Shown one piece after another: positions 1 to 8,263 of a stretch of DNA of 64,000 nt. How positions within the stretch are numbered: the stretch's first letter is position 1; each line of letters begins with the position of its first letter. The translations under genes were made by a program, and so were the position numbers. The stretch lies in the NCBI GenBank assembly GCA_000302695.1, contig AMFN01000014.1, positions 283,126 to 347,125 of the forward strand. The letters are read 5' to 3'. This DNA is from Enterobacteriaceae bacterium LSJC7. GTDB lineage: Bacteria > Pseudomonadota > Gammaproteobacteria > Enterobacterales > Enterobacteriaceae. The notes beneath the pieces are model-generated. The model ran no database searches, was not told the origin of the DNA, and was given only the letters and a program-made list of their open reading frames with translations.

Positions 1-157
1 CAGTTGGGCACCGCTGATAGGTGACCTTTTGTGCCTGCTGGCAGGTTGGTTGCGTTTGGCCTGGGGGCCGACGATATTTTTTCTGTGCCTGGGTAAGGCG
101 CTGCGCTACATCGTGGTGACGGCACTGACGCTACAGGGCATGGCATGGTGGCAGTAA
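1..157 (+). CDS. yqaA: YqaA, DedA-like inner membrane protein (3' end only)
   Basis: This is the C-terminal end of a gene cut by the window edge. Read from base 2, it gives 51 residues ending in MAWWQ and TAA at 155-157. The segment GDLLCLLAGWLRL followed by GKALRYIV matches the end of E. coli YqaA, a small multi-spanning inner membrane protein of the DedA/SNARE-associated family with no settled function. E. coli also has yqaA directly upstream of gshA on the same strand, which supports the call. The remaining 79 bases before gshA hold the gshA ribosome binding site. Confidence 0.85.
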   Translation, partial: SWAPLIGDLLCLLAGWLRLAWGPTIFFLCLGKALRYIVVTALTLQGMAWWQ

Positions 158-236
158 TTGAAGTGATTGATGACCTTTAATCGGCAACCATTACAATTAT
201 GCTTAATAAAAATGTATTCGACAGGCGGAGGTCAAT

Positions 237-1793
237 TTGATCCCGGACGTATCACAGGCGCTGGCCTGGCTGGAAGCACACCCTGACGCGGTGAAGGGGA
301 TTGGGCGTGGCCTTGAGCGTGAAACGCTACGTGTCACGCCACAAGGAGAGTTAGCACGCACCGGTCACCCGGAAGTGCTGGGTTCAGCGCTCGCTCATAA
401 GTGGATCACTACCGATTTCGCAGAGGCGTTGCTGGAGTTCATTACGCCAGTAGATGGTGATATTGACCACATGCTGACGTTTTTACGGGATGTGCACCGT
501 TACACGGCGCGTAACCTTGGCGATGAGCGCATGTGGCCGCTCAGCATGCCGTGCTTCATTGACGATGGCCAGTCCATTGAACTTGCGCAATACGGCACCT
601 CAAACATTGGTCGCATGAAGACGCTGTACCGGGAAGGGTTGAGAAACCGCTACGGCGCGCTGATGCAGACCATTTCTGGCGTACATTACAATTTCTCTTT
701 GCCATTAGCTTTCTGGCAGGCGCGGGAAGGCGTAACCGATGCCGCAAGCGGTAAAGCCGTTATTTCAGACGGTTATTTCCGCCTTATCCGTAACTACTAC
801 CGCTTTGGCTGGGTGATCCCGTACCTGTTTGGTGCCTCTCCGGCTATATGCTCTTCTTTCTTACAGGGTAAGCCGACCGCACTACCGTTTGAGAAAAGCG
901 GGTGCGGAATGTACTACCTGCCATATGCGACCTCGCTACGCCTGAGTGACCTGGGTTACACCAATAAATCGCAAAGCAACCTGGGGATCACGTTTAATCA
1001 CCTTGAGACTTATGTTGCGGGCCTGAAGCAGGCTATCAAAACGCCGTCGGAAGAGTTTGCCCGCATTGGTCTGAAAAAGGACGGCAAACTGCTCCAGCTC
1101 AATACCAATGTGTTGCAGATTGAAAACGAGCTTTACGCGCCAATTCGCCCGAAACGCGTTACGCACGCTGGCGAAACGCCGTCAGATGCGTTGCAGCGTG
1201 GTGGTATCGAATACATCGAAGTACGCTCGCTCGATATCAACCCGTTCTCACCAACGGGTGTGGACGAGCAGCAGGTGCGCTTCCTTGACTTGTTTATGAT
1301 CTGGTGTGTGCTGGCCGATGCACCGGAGATGAGTAGCGCCGAGCTGCAATGCACGCGCATCAACTGGAATCGCGTTATTCTTGAAGGGCGCAAGCCGGGG
1401 CTGACTCTGGGGGTAGGTTGTGAAACCGCGCAGTTCCCGTTACAGGAAATTGGCAAGAACCTGTTCCATGATTTGAGCCGCGTTGCGCACACGCTGGATG
1501 CTATCTCCGGCGGCAGCGAGTACCGTGACGTTTGCGATGCGCTGGTTGCCACTTTTGATAATCCGGCGTTAACGTATTCCGCGCGTATACTGAGCATGAT
1601 GCTGGAGCACGGTATTGGCGGTACAGGGCAGTTGCTGGCAGAAAAATACCGCAATATGCTGATGCAGGAGCCGCTGTCTATACTGAGCGAAGCGGATTTC
1701 CAGCAGGAGCATGATGCATCATGGGCGCGTCAACGTGCACAGGAAGCGGCAGATACGGAGCCGTTTGAAAGCTGGCTTGCAAAGCAGATGTGA
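237..1793 (+). CDS. gshA: Glutamate-cysteine ligase GshA (TTG start)
   Basis: GshA joins L-glutamate to L-cysteine using ATP, the first and rate-limiting step of glutathione synthesis in the cytoplasm. The 518-residue product has the usual length of the proteobacterial class and begins [16 protein letters not shown], as in E. coli. The start codon is TTG, also the E. coli start; GGAGG at 227-231 lies five bases upstream and no ATG nearby fits better. The active-site region around GVHYNFSLP (about residues 146-154) is intact. The gene is followed by micA on the other strand and then by luxS, the conserved enterobacterial arrangement. Confidence 0.97.
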   Translation: MIPDVSQALAWLEAHPDAVKGIGRGLERETLRVTPQGELARTGHPEVLGSALAHKWITTDFAEALLEFITPVDGDIDHMLTFLRDVHRYTARNLGDERMWPLSMPCFIDDGQSIELAQYGTSNIGRMKTLYREGLRNRYGALMQTISGVHYNFSLPLAFWQAREGVTDAASGKAVISDGYFRLIRNYYRFGWVIPYLFGASPAICSSFLQGKPTALPFEKSGCGMYYLPYATSLRLSDLGYTNKSQSNLGITFNHLETYVAGLKQAIKTPSEEFARIGLKKDGKLLQLNTNVLQIENELYAPIRPKRVTHAGETPSDALQRGGIEYIEVRSLDINPFSPTGVDEQQVRFLDLFMIWCVLADAPEMSSAELQCTRINWNRVILEGRKPGLTLGVGCETAQFPLQEIGKNLFHDLSRVAHTLDAISGGSEYRDVCDALVATFDNPALTYSARILSMMLEHGIGGTGQLLAEKYRNMLMQEPLSILSEADFQQEHDASWARQRAQEAADTEPFESWLAKQM

Positions 1794-1801
1794 CAGAAAA
1801 G

Positions 1802-1874
1802 AAAAAGGCCACATCAATGTGGCCAAATTTTCATCTCTGATGACAGGGATGATGATAACAAATGCGCGTCTTTC
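1802..1874 (-). ncRNA. micA: MicA small RNA (sigma-E dependent, Hfq-binding)
   Basis: On the minus strand the sequence beginning GAAAGACGCGCATTTGTTAT at 1874 matches the conserved 5' half of E. coli MicA, the part that pairs with the ompA translation start. It is followed by a strong hairpin (GGCCACA/TGTGGCC, about 1807-1825) and a run of U, an intrinsic terminator with an Hfq-type tail. In E. coli MicA lies in the same gshA-luxS gap, represses ompA and other outer membrane mRNAs, and is antisense to the luxS leader. The same overlap exists here, because luxS starts 71 bases away on the opposite strand. The product would be about 73 nt. Confidence 0.9.
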
Positions 1875-1880
1875 ATATAT

Positions 1881-1908
1881 TCAGACTCGCCCCGGAACGA
1901 ATAGTTCA
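1881..1908 (-). promoter_or_regulatory. Sigma-E promoter of micA
   Basis: Upstream of the MicA 5' end, the minus strand has TGAACTA (1908-1902) as a -35 element and TCTGA (1885-1881) as a -10 element, 16 bases apart. This fits the sigma-E pattern GGAACTT-N16-TCTGA and puts the start at the G of GAAAGACG. In E. coli micA is one of the strongest members of the RpoE envelope-stress regulon. Confidence 0.8.
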
Positions 1909-1945
1909 TTTAATTTTAAAAAAATCACTTGTCGGAGGTGACCAG

Positions 1946-2461
1946 ATGCCACTGTTGGATAGCTTTACTGTTGACCATACGCGGATGGGGGCACCTGCGG
2001 TGCGCGTGGCAAAAACCATGCATACCCCACACAATGACACCATCACCGTGTTCGACCTGCGCTTTTGCGTACCGAACAAAGAAGTAATGCCGGAGAAAGG
2101 CATCCATACGCTGGAGCACCTGTTCGCAGGCTTTATGCGCGATCACCTTAACGGTAACGGTGTGGAAATCATCGATATCTCGCCAATGGGCTGTCGCACT
2201 GGCTTCTACATGAGCCTGATAGGTCAGCCGGATGAACAGCGCGTTGCCGACGCCTGGAAAGCGGCAATGGAAGACGTGCTGAAGGTTAAAGAGCAGAACC
2301 AGATCCCGGAGCTGAACGTTTACCAGTGCGGCACGTATCAAATGCACTCCCTGACTGAAGCGCAGGATATCGCTCGCCATATTATTGGGCACGGGATTAG
2401 CGTGAACAGTAATGATGAGCTGGCGCTGCCAAAAGAGAAGCTACAGGAACTGCATATCTAG
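1946..2461 (+). CDS. luxS: S-ribosylhomocysteine lyase LuxS
   Basis: LuxS cleaves S-ribosylhomocysteine to homocysteine and DPD, the precursor of autoinducer-2, as part of the activated methyl cycle. The product is 171 residues, the E. coli length. The metal-binding motif HTLEH gives His54 and His58, the third ligand is Cys128 in YQCGTYQM, and the catalytic Cys83 lies in PMGCRTGFY. The start was set at ATG 1946 because GGAGGTG (1934-1940) precedes it; a longer upstream reading has no homology. The leader is overlapped by antisense micA. A symmetrical hairpin terminator follows. Confidence 0.97.
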   Translation: MPLLDSFTVDHTRMGAPAVRVAKTMHTPHNDTITVFDLRFCVPNKEVMPEKGIHTLEHLFAGFMRDHLNGNGVEIIDISPMGCRTGFYMSLIGQPDEQRVADAWKAAMEDVLKVKEQNQIPELNVYQCGTYQMHSLTEAQDIARHIIGHGISVNSNDELALPKEKLQELHI

Positions 2462-2476
2462 CAGTGAGCAGCAATG

Positions 2477-2502
2477 AAAAAAGGGGCGAAAGCCCCTTTT
2501 TT
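2477..2502. terminator. Bidirectional terminator between luxS and emrB
   Basis: An AAAAGGGGC-GAAA-GCCCCTTTT hairpin flanked by A and T runs on both sides sits between the convergent luxS and emrB genes, so it can serve both. Confidence 0.85.
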
Positions 2503-2518
2503 GTTATCTGCACTTTAC

Positions 2519-4057
2519 TCAGTGAGCGCCACCGCCGCCACCGCCGGCACCAAAAGGCGGTTTGGCAAACCACACAAGGCCGGTGAGCAACAGGAACACG
2601 CCGGCAGAAACCCAGAAGATTTCATTGGCAGAAATAATCAGTCCCTGGTTGGTTATCTGCTGCGCTATCCAGCCCGATGCCTGCTGCTGGCTCAATCCCA
2701 TCCCCTGCAACTGGTCATAGACCGCCTGCGAGTTGGGATTATAGGGCGTCACAGACTCAGTCAGCTGTGCATGGTGCATCGCCTCGCGGTTGGTCCACAT
2801 GGTAGTCGTAATCGACGTACCAATGGAGCCTGCCAGCGTACGGGTAAAGTTCGACAAGCTTGATGCTGCCGCCAGTCGCTCCGGCGGTAGCCCGGACAGG
2901 GTAATGGTGGTCAGCGGCATAAAGAAGCAGGCCACGGCAAAACCCTGTATGAACTGCGGCCATGCTGAGGCGGCAAAATCCATCCCTGGCTCAAAGGTCC
3001 AGGCACGCCAGTAGAAGCACACTGCGTACATAATAAAACTGAACGTGACCAGACGGCGCATATCCAGTTTATGGGCAAAACGACCAATAATCGGCGACAG
3101 GATGACCGGGATTATCCCGACCGGCGCCGAGGCCAGACCGGCCCAGGTTGCGGTATAGCCATACACCTCCTGCAACAGCTGCGGCAGCAGCACAATACTG
3201 CCGAAGTAGAGCATGTAAGCAAGGCTGATGCACAGGCAGCCGATGGTGAAATTGCGCGACTTAAACAGCGACAAATCCACTATCGGGTTTTTGTCGGTTA
3301 GCTCCCAGACCACAAGGAAGCTTATTGTCACCACGGCGACAATCGTCAGGATGATAATCTCGGTAGAGTTAAACCAGTCCAGCTCTTTGCCCTGGTCCAG
3401 CATCACCTGGAGACTACCAATACCCACAACCAGCAGGGCAAGACCGACGGCATCAATACGCCGCTTTTCGGTGCGTGTTTCGCGCCCGCGCAGCGTCTGC
3501 AACGCCAGCACCACAACGACAATGCCAATCGGCAGGTTGATAAAGAAAATCCAGCCCCAGTGGTAGTTGTCGCTTATCCAGCCGCCGAGTATCGGGCCAA
3601 AAATAGGTGCCACGATAACTGTCATCGACCACAGCGCCAGCGCGATGCTGCGTTTGGCGGGAGGGTAGTTACTCAGCAGCAGACTTTGGGAAAGGGGAAT
3701 CAGCGGGCCGGCTACCACACCCTGAATCACGCGAAAGAAAATCAGCATGCCGAGGCTGTTAGAAACACCACAGGCCCAGGAGGCGGCAGCAAAGGCGACC
3801 GTGGACCACAGGAATAACCTGACTTCACCAAAGCGCTTTGCCAGCCAGCCGGTCAGCGGGATAGAAATGGCGTTTGCCACCCCAAACGAGGTGATAACCC
3901 ACGTGCCCTGGCTCAGGGATGAGCCGAGGTTACCGGCGATAGTGGGAATCGCAACGTTGGCGATGGTTGAGTCCAGCACCTGCATAAAGGTCGCAAGAGA
4001 GAGTGCGATGGTCATAATGACCAGTTGCGCACCCTCAAGCGGTTTTTGTTGTTGCAC
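2519..4057 (-). CDS. emrB: Multidrug efflux permease EmrB (MFS, DHA2 family)
   Basis: EmrB is the 14-helix proton-driven inner membrane pump of the EmrAB-TolC system, which expels hydrophobic agents such as uncouplers and nalidixic acid in E. coli. The 512-residue product has the expected length and the family signature LDSTIANVAIPTIAGNLG in helix 1. The segment LSNYPPAKRSIALALW is typical of the DHA2 group. Its start lies 17 bases after the emrA stop, so the two are co-transcribed. The C-terminus ends in a run of glycines (GAGGGGGGAH) coded by GGT/GGC repeats; that tail is likely disordered and variable. Confidence 0.96.
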   Translation of the reverse strand: MQQQKPLEGAQLVIMTIALSLATFMQVLDSTIANVAIPTIAGNLGSSLSQGTWVITSFGVANAISIPLTGWLAKRFGEVRLFLWSTVAFAAASWACGVSNSLGMLIFFRVIQGVVAGPLIPLSQSLLLSNYPPAKRSIALALWSMTVIVAPIFGPILGGWISDNYHWGWIFFINLPIGIVVVVLALQTLRGRETRTEKRRIDAVGLALLVVGIGSLQVMLDQGKELDWFNSTEIIILTIVAVVTISFLVVWELTDKNPIVDLSLFKSRNFTIGCLCISLAYMLYFGSIVLLPQLLQEVYGYTATWAGLASAPVGIIPVILSPIIGRFAHKLDMRRLVTFSFIMYAVCFYWRAWTFEPGMDFAASAWPQFIQGFAVACFFMPLTTITLSGLPPERLAAASSLSNFTRTLAGSIGTSITTTMWTNREAMHHAQLTESVTPYNPNSQAVYDQLQGMGLSQQQASGWIAQQITNQGLIISANEIFWVSAGVFLLLTGLVWFAKPPFGAGGGGGGAH

Positions 4058-4074
4058 GCAAGTCTCCCGACACG

Positions 4075-5241
4075 TCAGCCTTCGTTTGCCCGGATGATGT
4101 CATTAATAAGCTTATTCACCGGATCGAGCTTTATCTCACGCGCGTCGCTGGTATAGGCCGCATTCTGGCGCTGCTGGTTGGCGAGGACCTGGCCGTCACG
4201 GTTGCTGGTATCCACTTTCACCAGCGTTGACAGGCCAATACGCAGCGGATGCTGCTCAAGCTGTTGCTGGTCAAGCTCAATACGTACCGGCAGGCGTTGC
4301 ACCACTTTTATCCAGTTACCTGTAGCGTTCTGCGCAGGCAGCAGGGAGAAGGCGCTGCCGGTGCCCATATCCAGACCAACCACCTTACCGGTGTACTTCA
4401 CATCATCGCCGTAGATATCGCTGATAACGGTCGCGGTCTGGCCGATGCGCATATGCGCAATCTGGGTTTCTTTAAAGTTAGCATCGACCCACAGGTTGGT
4501 AGATGGCACGATAGCCATCAGTGAACTGGTGGTGCCAATCTGTGCGCCAACCTGAACGGCGCGGCGGGAGACGTAGCCTGTCATCGGGCTTACAATGCGT
4601 GTTCGCTGTAGCGCCAGCCAGGCGTTACGCACCTCGGTCGCGGCCTGCTGCACGGCGGGCTGTTCTTCAAGGCGAGTGCCGAGGATCATCGCCTGATTGG
4701 CGTTGTACTGCTGTACGGCAACATCAAGCTGTGCCTGGGCGCTGGCAACGGCGTCGCGGGAGTGTTGCAGTTCTTCGCGACCAATCAAATTGGCGTTACC
4801 CAGCGGAACGCGGCGGCGCAAATCGCTTTGTGCCTGCGACAGCGCGGTGCGCTTGACTTCGATATTAGCCTGATACTGTTTGTTGTTGATAATGAGCTGG
4901 CGCGTCTGGCGCACACTTGAGGCAAGCTGGGTCTTTGCCTTCTCAAACGCCTGCTGGGCATCGGTGGCATCGAGCGTTACCAGCACATCCCCTTGTTTTA
5001 CAAAATCGGTATCGTCTACCCAGACTTTGGTGACGCTACCGGCGACCTGGGACATGATTTGTACCTGGTTGCCTGCTACGTAGGCATCATCGGTTTCCTG
5101 ATAATGACGTAAAACCAGATACCACCACACACCATATGCCACTGCCAGAATGATAAAAATCAGCGTCAACGCAAGCAGAGCGCCTTTACGCTTGCTCTTT
5201 TTTGGCGGCTGAGGGTTTTGAGCTTGCGCATGTGCGCTCAT
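4075..5241 (-). CDS. emrA: Multidrug efflux membrane-fusion protein EmrA
   Basis: EmrA is the periplasmic adaptor linking EmrB to TolC. The 388-residue protein has a short cytoplasmic N-terminus rich in Pro and Lys, one membrane anchor (about residues 22-43), a first half of the biotinyl-lipoyl fold (YVAGNQVQIMSQVAGSVTKV), a long coiled-coil hairpin (about 95-205) and the second lipoyl half starting VSPMTGYVSRRAVQ. The start at 5241 gives MSAHAQAQ, matches the E. coli N-terminus and has GGAGA upstream. An upstream in-frame extension has no homology and was not used. It is the middle gene of mprA-emrA-emrB. Confidence 0.95.
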   Translation of the reverse strand: MSAHAQAQNPQPPKKSKRKGALLALTLIFIILAVAYGVWWYLVLRHYQETDDAYVAGNQVQIMSQVAGSVTKVWVDDTDFVKQGDVLVTLDATDAQQAFEKAKTQLASSVRQTRQLIINNKQYQANIEVKRTALSQAQSDLRRRVPLGNANLIGREELQHSRDAVASAQAQLDVAVQQYNANQAMILGTRLEEQPAVQQAATEVRNAWLALQRTRIVSPMTGYVSRRAVQVGAQIGTTSSLMAIVPSTNLWVDANFKETQIAHMRIGQTATVISDIYGDDVKYTGKVVGLDMGTGSAFSLLPAQNATGNWIKVVQRLPVRIELDQQQLEQHPLRIGLSTLVKVDTSNRDGQVLANQQRQNAAYTSDAREIKLDPVNKLINDIIRANEG

Positions 5242-5372
5242 GCTTTTCTCCACACTTTTATTATATTGGCCGCGTTTTACGGGCCGCTCAGTCAGACAGG
5301 CCAGCATGGTGAGATGCTGGCCTGCGCAGATTATAGTAGTTGGAATATGTCAGAACGAAAGCGTCAGCGCCG

Positions 5373-5903
5373 TTAGCGGATGGCTTCTGGTTCGAAATTG
5401 GCTTCGTCCATTTTGTCCAGGCGCGTGAGTAGTTTGCGCGTGATTTGCTCCAGCTGATCCTTTTCGCCACTGGAGAGCGATGACCAGAGCTGGTGCAGGC
5501 AGCTGTGCTGCGGTGGCAAAACTTCGCGCAGAAATTCATGACCTTTTTCGGTCAGGTGCAGATGCAGGCAACGTCTGTCGTTGTCGCTTTCACGGCGTTC
5601 AATCCAGCCGCGTTTTTCCAGCTCGTCAGCAATGCGGGTTGCGTTGGTACGTGAGGACCCCAGCGCACAGCTGAGTTCACTGGGCTGAATGCTGTGATTT
5701 TCCTGAGATTCCAGCGTGATTAACGCCATAAACAGCGTCTCGTTTATTCCCTGCGCCTTGAGCATTTTATTGCGATTTTCCAGCAACTTGCCCTGCATAT
5801 GCATACACAGGCGCGTGAGCAGGATTTCCTGATACGGAAAATCTTCGTGGCGGCTGGCGCGAAATTTTAACATCTGTTCTATGGGAGAAAACGAACTATC
5901 CAT
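5373..5903 (-). CDS. mprA: Transcriptional repressor MprA (EmrR), MarR family
   Basis: MprA/EmrR is a dimeric winged-helix repressor of the mprA-emrAB operon that lets go of DNA when it binds substrates of the pump. The 176-residue protein has the MarR layout: an N-terminal dimer helix, the recognition region [20 protein letters not shown] (about residues 73-92), the wing [19 protein letters not shown], and a C-terminal dimer helix. It is the first gene of the operon, 131 bases ahead of emrA. Confidence 0.95.
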   Translation of the reverse strand: MDSSFSPIEQMLKFRASRHEDFPYQEILLTRLCMHMQGKLLENRNKMLKAQGINETLFMALITLESQENHSIQPSELSCALGSSRTNATRIADELEKRGWIERRESDNDRRCLHLHLTEKGHEFLREVLPPQHSCLHQLWSSLSSGEKDQLEQITRKLLTRLDKMDEANFEPEAIR

Positions 5904-5933
5904 TTTGGCATAACCTCATTAATTGCGGCCGAT

Positions 5934-5962
5934 ATAATAACCACGGTAACAAATAAAGTAAA
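5934..5962 (-). promoter_or_regulatory. Probable sigma-70 promoter of mprA-emrAB
   Basis: On the minus strand TTTACT (5962-5957) and TATTAT (5939-5934) are 17 bases apart, about 30 bases ahead of mprA. Autoregulation by MprA in this segment is known for E. coli; I could not assign the operator itself. Confidence 0.5.
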
Positions 5963-6350
5963 TGTATTATTGTTAAGTATCCAGGTGGCAAAAGGGCTGT
6001 GCAGCCCTGAACGAACAACGGCGTTTTCCCCGGGTGACTTGCAAGGCAGCGGCACTAAAAAAAAGGGAAACAGGCATCCGTTGATCGAAGCAAATTTGCG
6101 TGACGGGAGTAAGAAAATGCTTAATTTTCCTGCGGTGCAACCTGGATTGAGCGCACCACTGGACGCAGCGCCACGACGGCAACGAAAATTCCCCTTTAAA
6201 AAATAAGGAGAGCGGGAATGGTGTGCGTTGCTGATTATAAAAAATCACCCAGGTTAATGTTACATGAATCAATAAGCGAGCTTACCTTAACAAACTGCGG
6301 GCGTCCTTAACACCTCAATTCTCTAAATATTTGCCTTGTGCGGATGGTGC
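5963..6350. other. Intergenic region between mprA promoter and ygaY
   Basis: About 390 bases with no reading frame that resembles a known protein. It contains a small perfect hairpin AGGGCT-GTGC-AGCCCT at 5993-6008 and an A-rich tract near 6058. In E. coli this position holds ygaZH, a branched-chain amino-acid exporter; no trace of either gene is recognisable here. Confidence 0.6.
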
Positions 6351-7526
6351 TCAGCGTAAGGCTCGTTGGCTGCGCCACCACACCAGCAGAGCCAGTAAAG
6401 AAACCAGCGCGCCAGCGGCACACACGCCGTACCAGCCTGCGTGCTGCCAGGCACTGGCAGAGATAAGCGAACCGCCCGCGCCACCGATAAAATAGCTGGT
6501 CATATAGCCTGCGGTCAGCCGGTTACGTGCTTCGGGATGGGAGTGATAAATCACGCTTTGATTAGTGATATGCACGCCTTGCACGGTCAAATCCAGCACC
6601 AGAATGCCGGCGATAAGCGCAAACACCGAGAAGGCGCCCAGCGCGATAGCGCCCCATGAAAGCAGTAGCAGCAGCAGGCCAACGGTGGTGGTCAGGTGAG
6701 CTTTGCCTTTATCGGCAAGCCCACCCGCCGGGCGTGCGCCCAGAGCGCCCGCCGCGCCCGCAAGGCCAAACAGGCCGATGGTAGCCTCTGAATAATTAAA
6801 CGGTGCTGAAGCCAGTAAAAATGCCATTGAGGTCCAGAGCATGCTGAAGCTGGCAAAAATAAGGCAACCCAGTAGGGCGCGGGTGCGCAAGACGCTGTCG
6901 TGGGCGAACAGTGTGACAATCGAGCGCAGTAGCTGCAAATAATTGAGCGTGCTCTTTTCCTGTACCTTCGGCAGCCCTCGCCACAGCGCCAGCGCCATGA
7001 CAACCATCAGCGCGCTGGCCACCCAGAACACCGTGCGCCAGCCGCCGAAACTGGTCAGCAGTCCGGCAACGGTGCGCGCCAGCAAAATACCAAGCAGCAG
7101 GCCGCTCATGACGGTACCTACAACCCGCCCGCGCCGTTCGGGTGTAGCAAGCGTTGCTGCCAGTGGTACCAACATTTGCGCCACAACAGAGAACAGGCCG
7201 GTGAGCGCGGTGCCGAGAATCATCATCCACAGGGTCTGGCTGGCGGCGGTAATCAGCAGGCCCACTGCGGCCAGCAGCGTCATTAGGACAATCAGTGTGC
7301 GCCGCTCAAACCTGTCACCCAGCGGCACCAGAAAAAGTAGTCCAGCGGCATAGCTTAACTGCGCTGTGGTGACAATCACCCCCGCCAGACCTGGCGACAG
7401 TGAAAAGGCGTGAGCAATGGTATCGAGCAGCGGCTGCGCATAGTAATTGCTGGCAACGGTAAGGCCGGTGGCGACAGACATCAGCGCGATTAACGCCGGA
7501 CTGAGTTGCGCACGAGATTGAGTCAT
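6351..7526 (-). CDS. ygaY: MFS exporter, intact homologue of E. coli YgaY
   Basis: A 12-helix major facilitator protein of 391 residues. The loop GDRFERRTLIV after helix 2 and RRGRVVGTVMSGLLLGILLA in the middle are the usual drug/sugar-exporter signatures of the DHA1 type. In E. coli K-12 ygaY, also near mprA, is a broken gene, whereas this copy is uninterrupted. The start at 7526 (MTQSRAQLSP) has CCAGGG about eight bases upstream; a TTG ten codons earlier is less likely. The substrate is unknown; sugar, arabinose-like or drug export would all fit the family. The name rests on position and fold. Confidence 0.75.
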   Translation of the reverse strand: MTQSRAQLSPALIALMSVATGLTVASNYYAQPLLDTIAHAFSLSPGLAGVIVTTAQLSYAAGLLFLVPLGDRFERRTLIVLMTLLAAVGLLITAASQTLWMMILGTALTGLFSVVAQMLVPLAATLATPERRGRVVGTVMSGLLLGILLARTVAGLLTSFGGWRTVFWVASALMVVMALALWRGLPKVQEKSTLNYLQLLRSIVTLFAHDSVLRTRALLGCLIFASFSMLWTSMAFLLASAPFNYSEATIGLFGLAGAAGALGARPAGGLADKGKAHLTTTVGLLLLLLSWGAIALGAFSVFALIAGILVLDLTVQGVHITNQSVIYHSHPEARNRLTAGYMTSYFIGGAGGSLISASAWQHAGWYGVCAAGALVSLLALLVWWRSQRALR

Positions 7527-7595
7527 TTCATGAACCCTGGAAAAATGAAGCGTCAATAATAATGAAAACAGGGGAATCTGCCAGACTGCGTTGTA

Positions 7596-8138
7596 TCAGC
7601 GCTGATGCAACGCGCTCAGGATTGCCGGGCGCTGTAGCTGTAAGCCCATCCACGGACTGAAAGCGGCGGGAATGGCACGCACGCCCGCAAGCGCGTTATC
7701 AACCGTTACCCAGCTGTAGTCCATCACTTCATCAGGGTTAGGTTGCGGCTGTGCGGCTGAGTGTGCAAAAAACACCGGGCAGAACTCATTTTCAACAATG
7801 CCGCTGGCGTCTGTGGCGCGGTAACAAAAATCGGGGTCAATTTCACGTACGTTAGTGACTGGCAGTCCCAGTTCCTGGCAACTGCGGCGCTGGACGGCGT
7901 CCTGCATCGATTCCCCCGGGAGCGGATGTCCGCACACCGAATTGGTCCATACGCCAGGCCAGGCCTGTTTACCCAGCGCCCGGCGTGTCAGCAGTAGCGC
8001 ACCATCGTCGTTAAAAATGTAGCAGGAGAACGCAAGGTGCAGCGGCGTATGGCGGGTGTGTACCCGCGCTTTATCTTCTGTACCGCAAATGTGCAGACTG
8101 TCATCGAGCAGCAACACGCGCTCCGTTTCGTGGGTCAT
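7596..8138 (-). CDS. idi: Isopentenyl-diphosphate delta-isomerase Idi (type I)
   Basis: Idi interconverts isopentenyl and dimethylallyl diphosphate in isoprenoid synthesis, in the cytoplasm, using Mg and Zn/Mn. The 180-residue product contains the catalytic Cys motif NSVCGHP (about residues 66-72), the Nudix-like block ending RRSCQELGLP, and the catalytic Glu in VENEFCPVF. In E. coli idi lies at 65 min beside lysS, so its position next to ygaY is different here. It reads in the same direction as ygaY, 69 bases upstream of that gene's start. Confidence 0.92.
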   Translation of the reverse strand: MTHETERVLLLDDSLHICGTEDKARVHTRHTPLHLAFSCYIFNDDGALLLTRRALGKQAWPGVWTNSVCGHPLPGESMQDAVQRRSCQELGLPVTNVREIDPDFCYRATDASGIVENEFCPVFFAHSAAQPQPNPDEVMDYSWVTVDNALAGVRAIPAAFSPWMGLQLQRPAILSALHQR

Positions 8139-8236
8139 GGTTGTTCTCTTTCCTGAGCGATTAGGCCCATTATAGAACCCCCAGACTCATCCGCGGTGGG
8201 GAATAGTTGCCTTTATGTGCCTCTGAGATAAAACAA

Positions 8237-8257
8237 AGCCGCCGGGGGCGGCGGCTG
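8237..8257 (-). terminator. Probable ampH terminator
   Basis: A very GC-rich hairpin (AGCCGCC/GGCGGCT) directly after the ampH stop is followed on the minus strand by TTGTTTTA. Confidence 0.6.
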
Positions 8258-8263
8258 TGGGGC

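Noticed and set aside
1133-1654. Minus-strand frame of 173 codons within gshA
   Set aside because: Shadow of gshA in the opposite frame; no homology.
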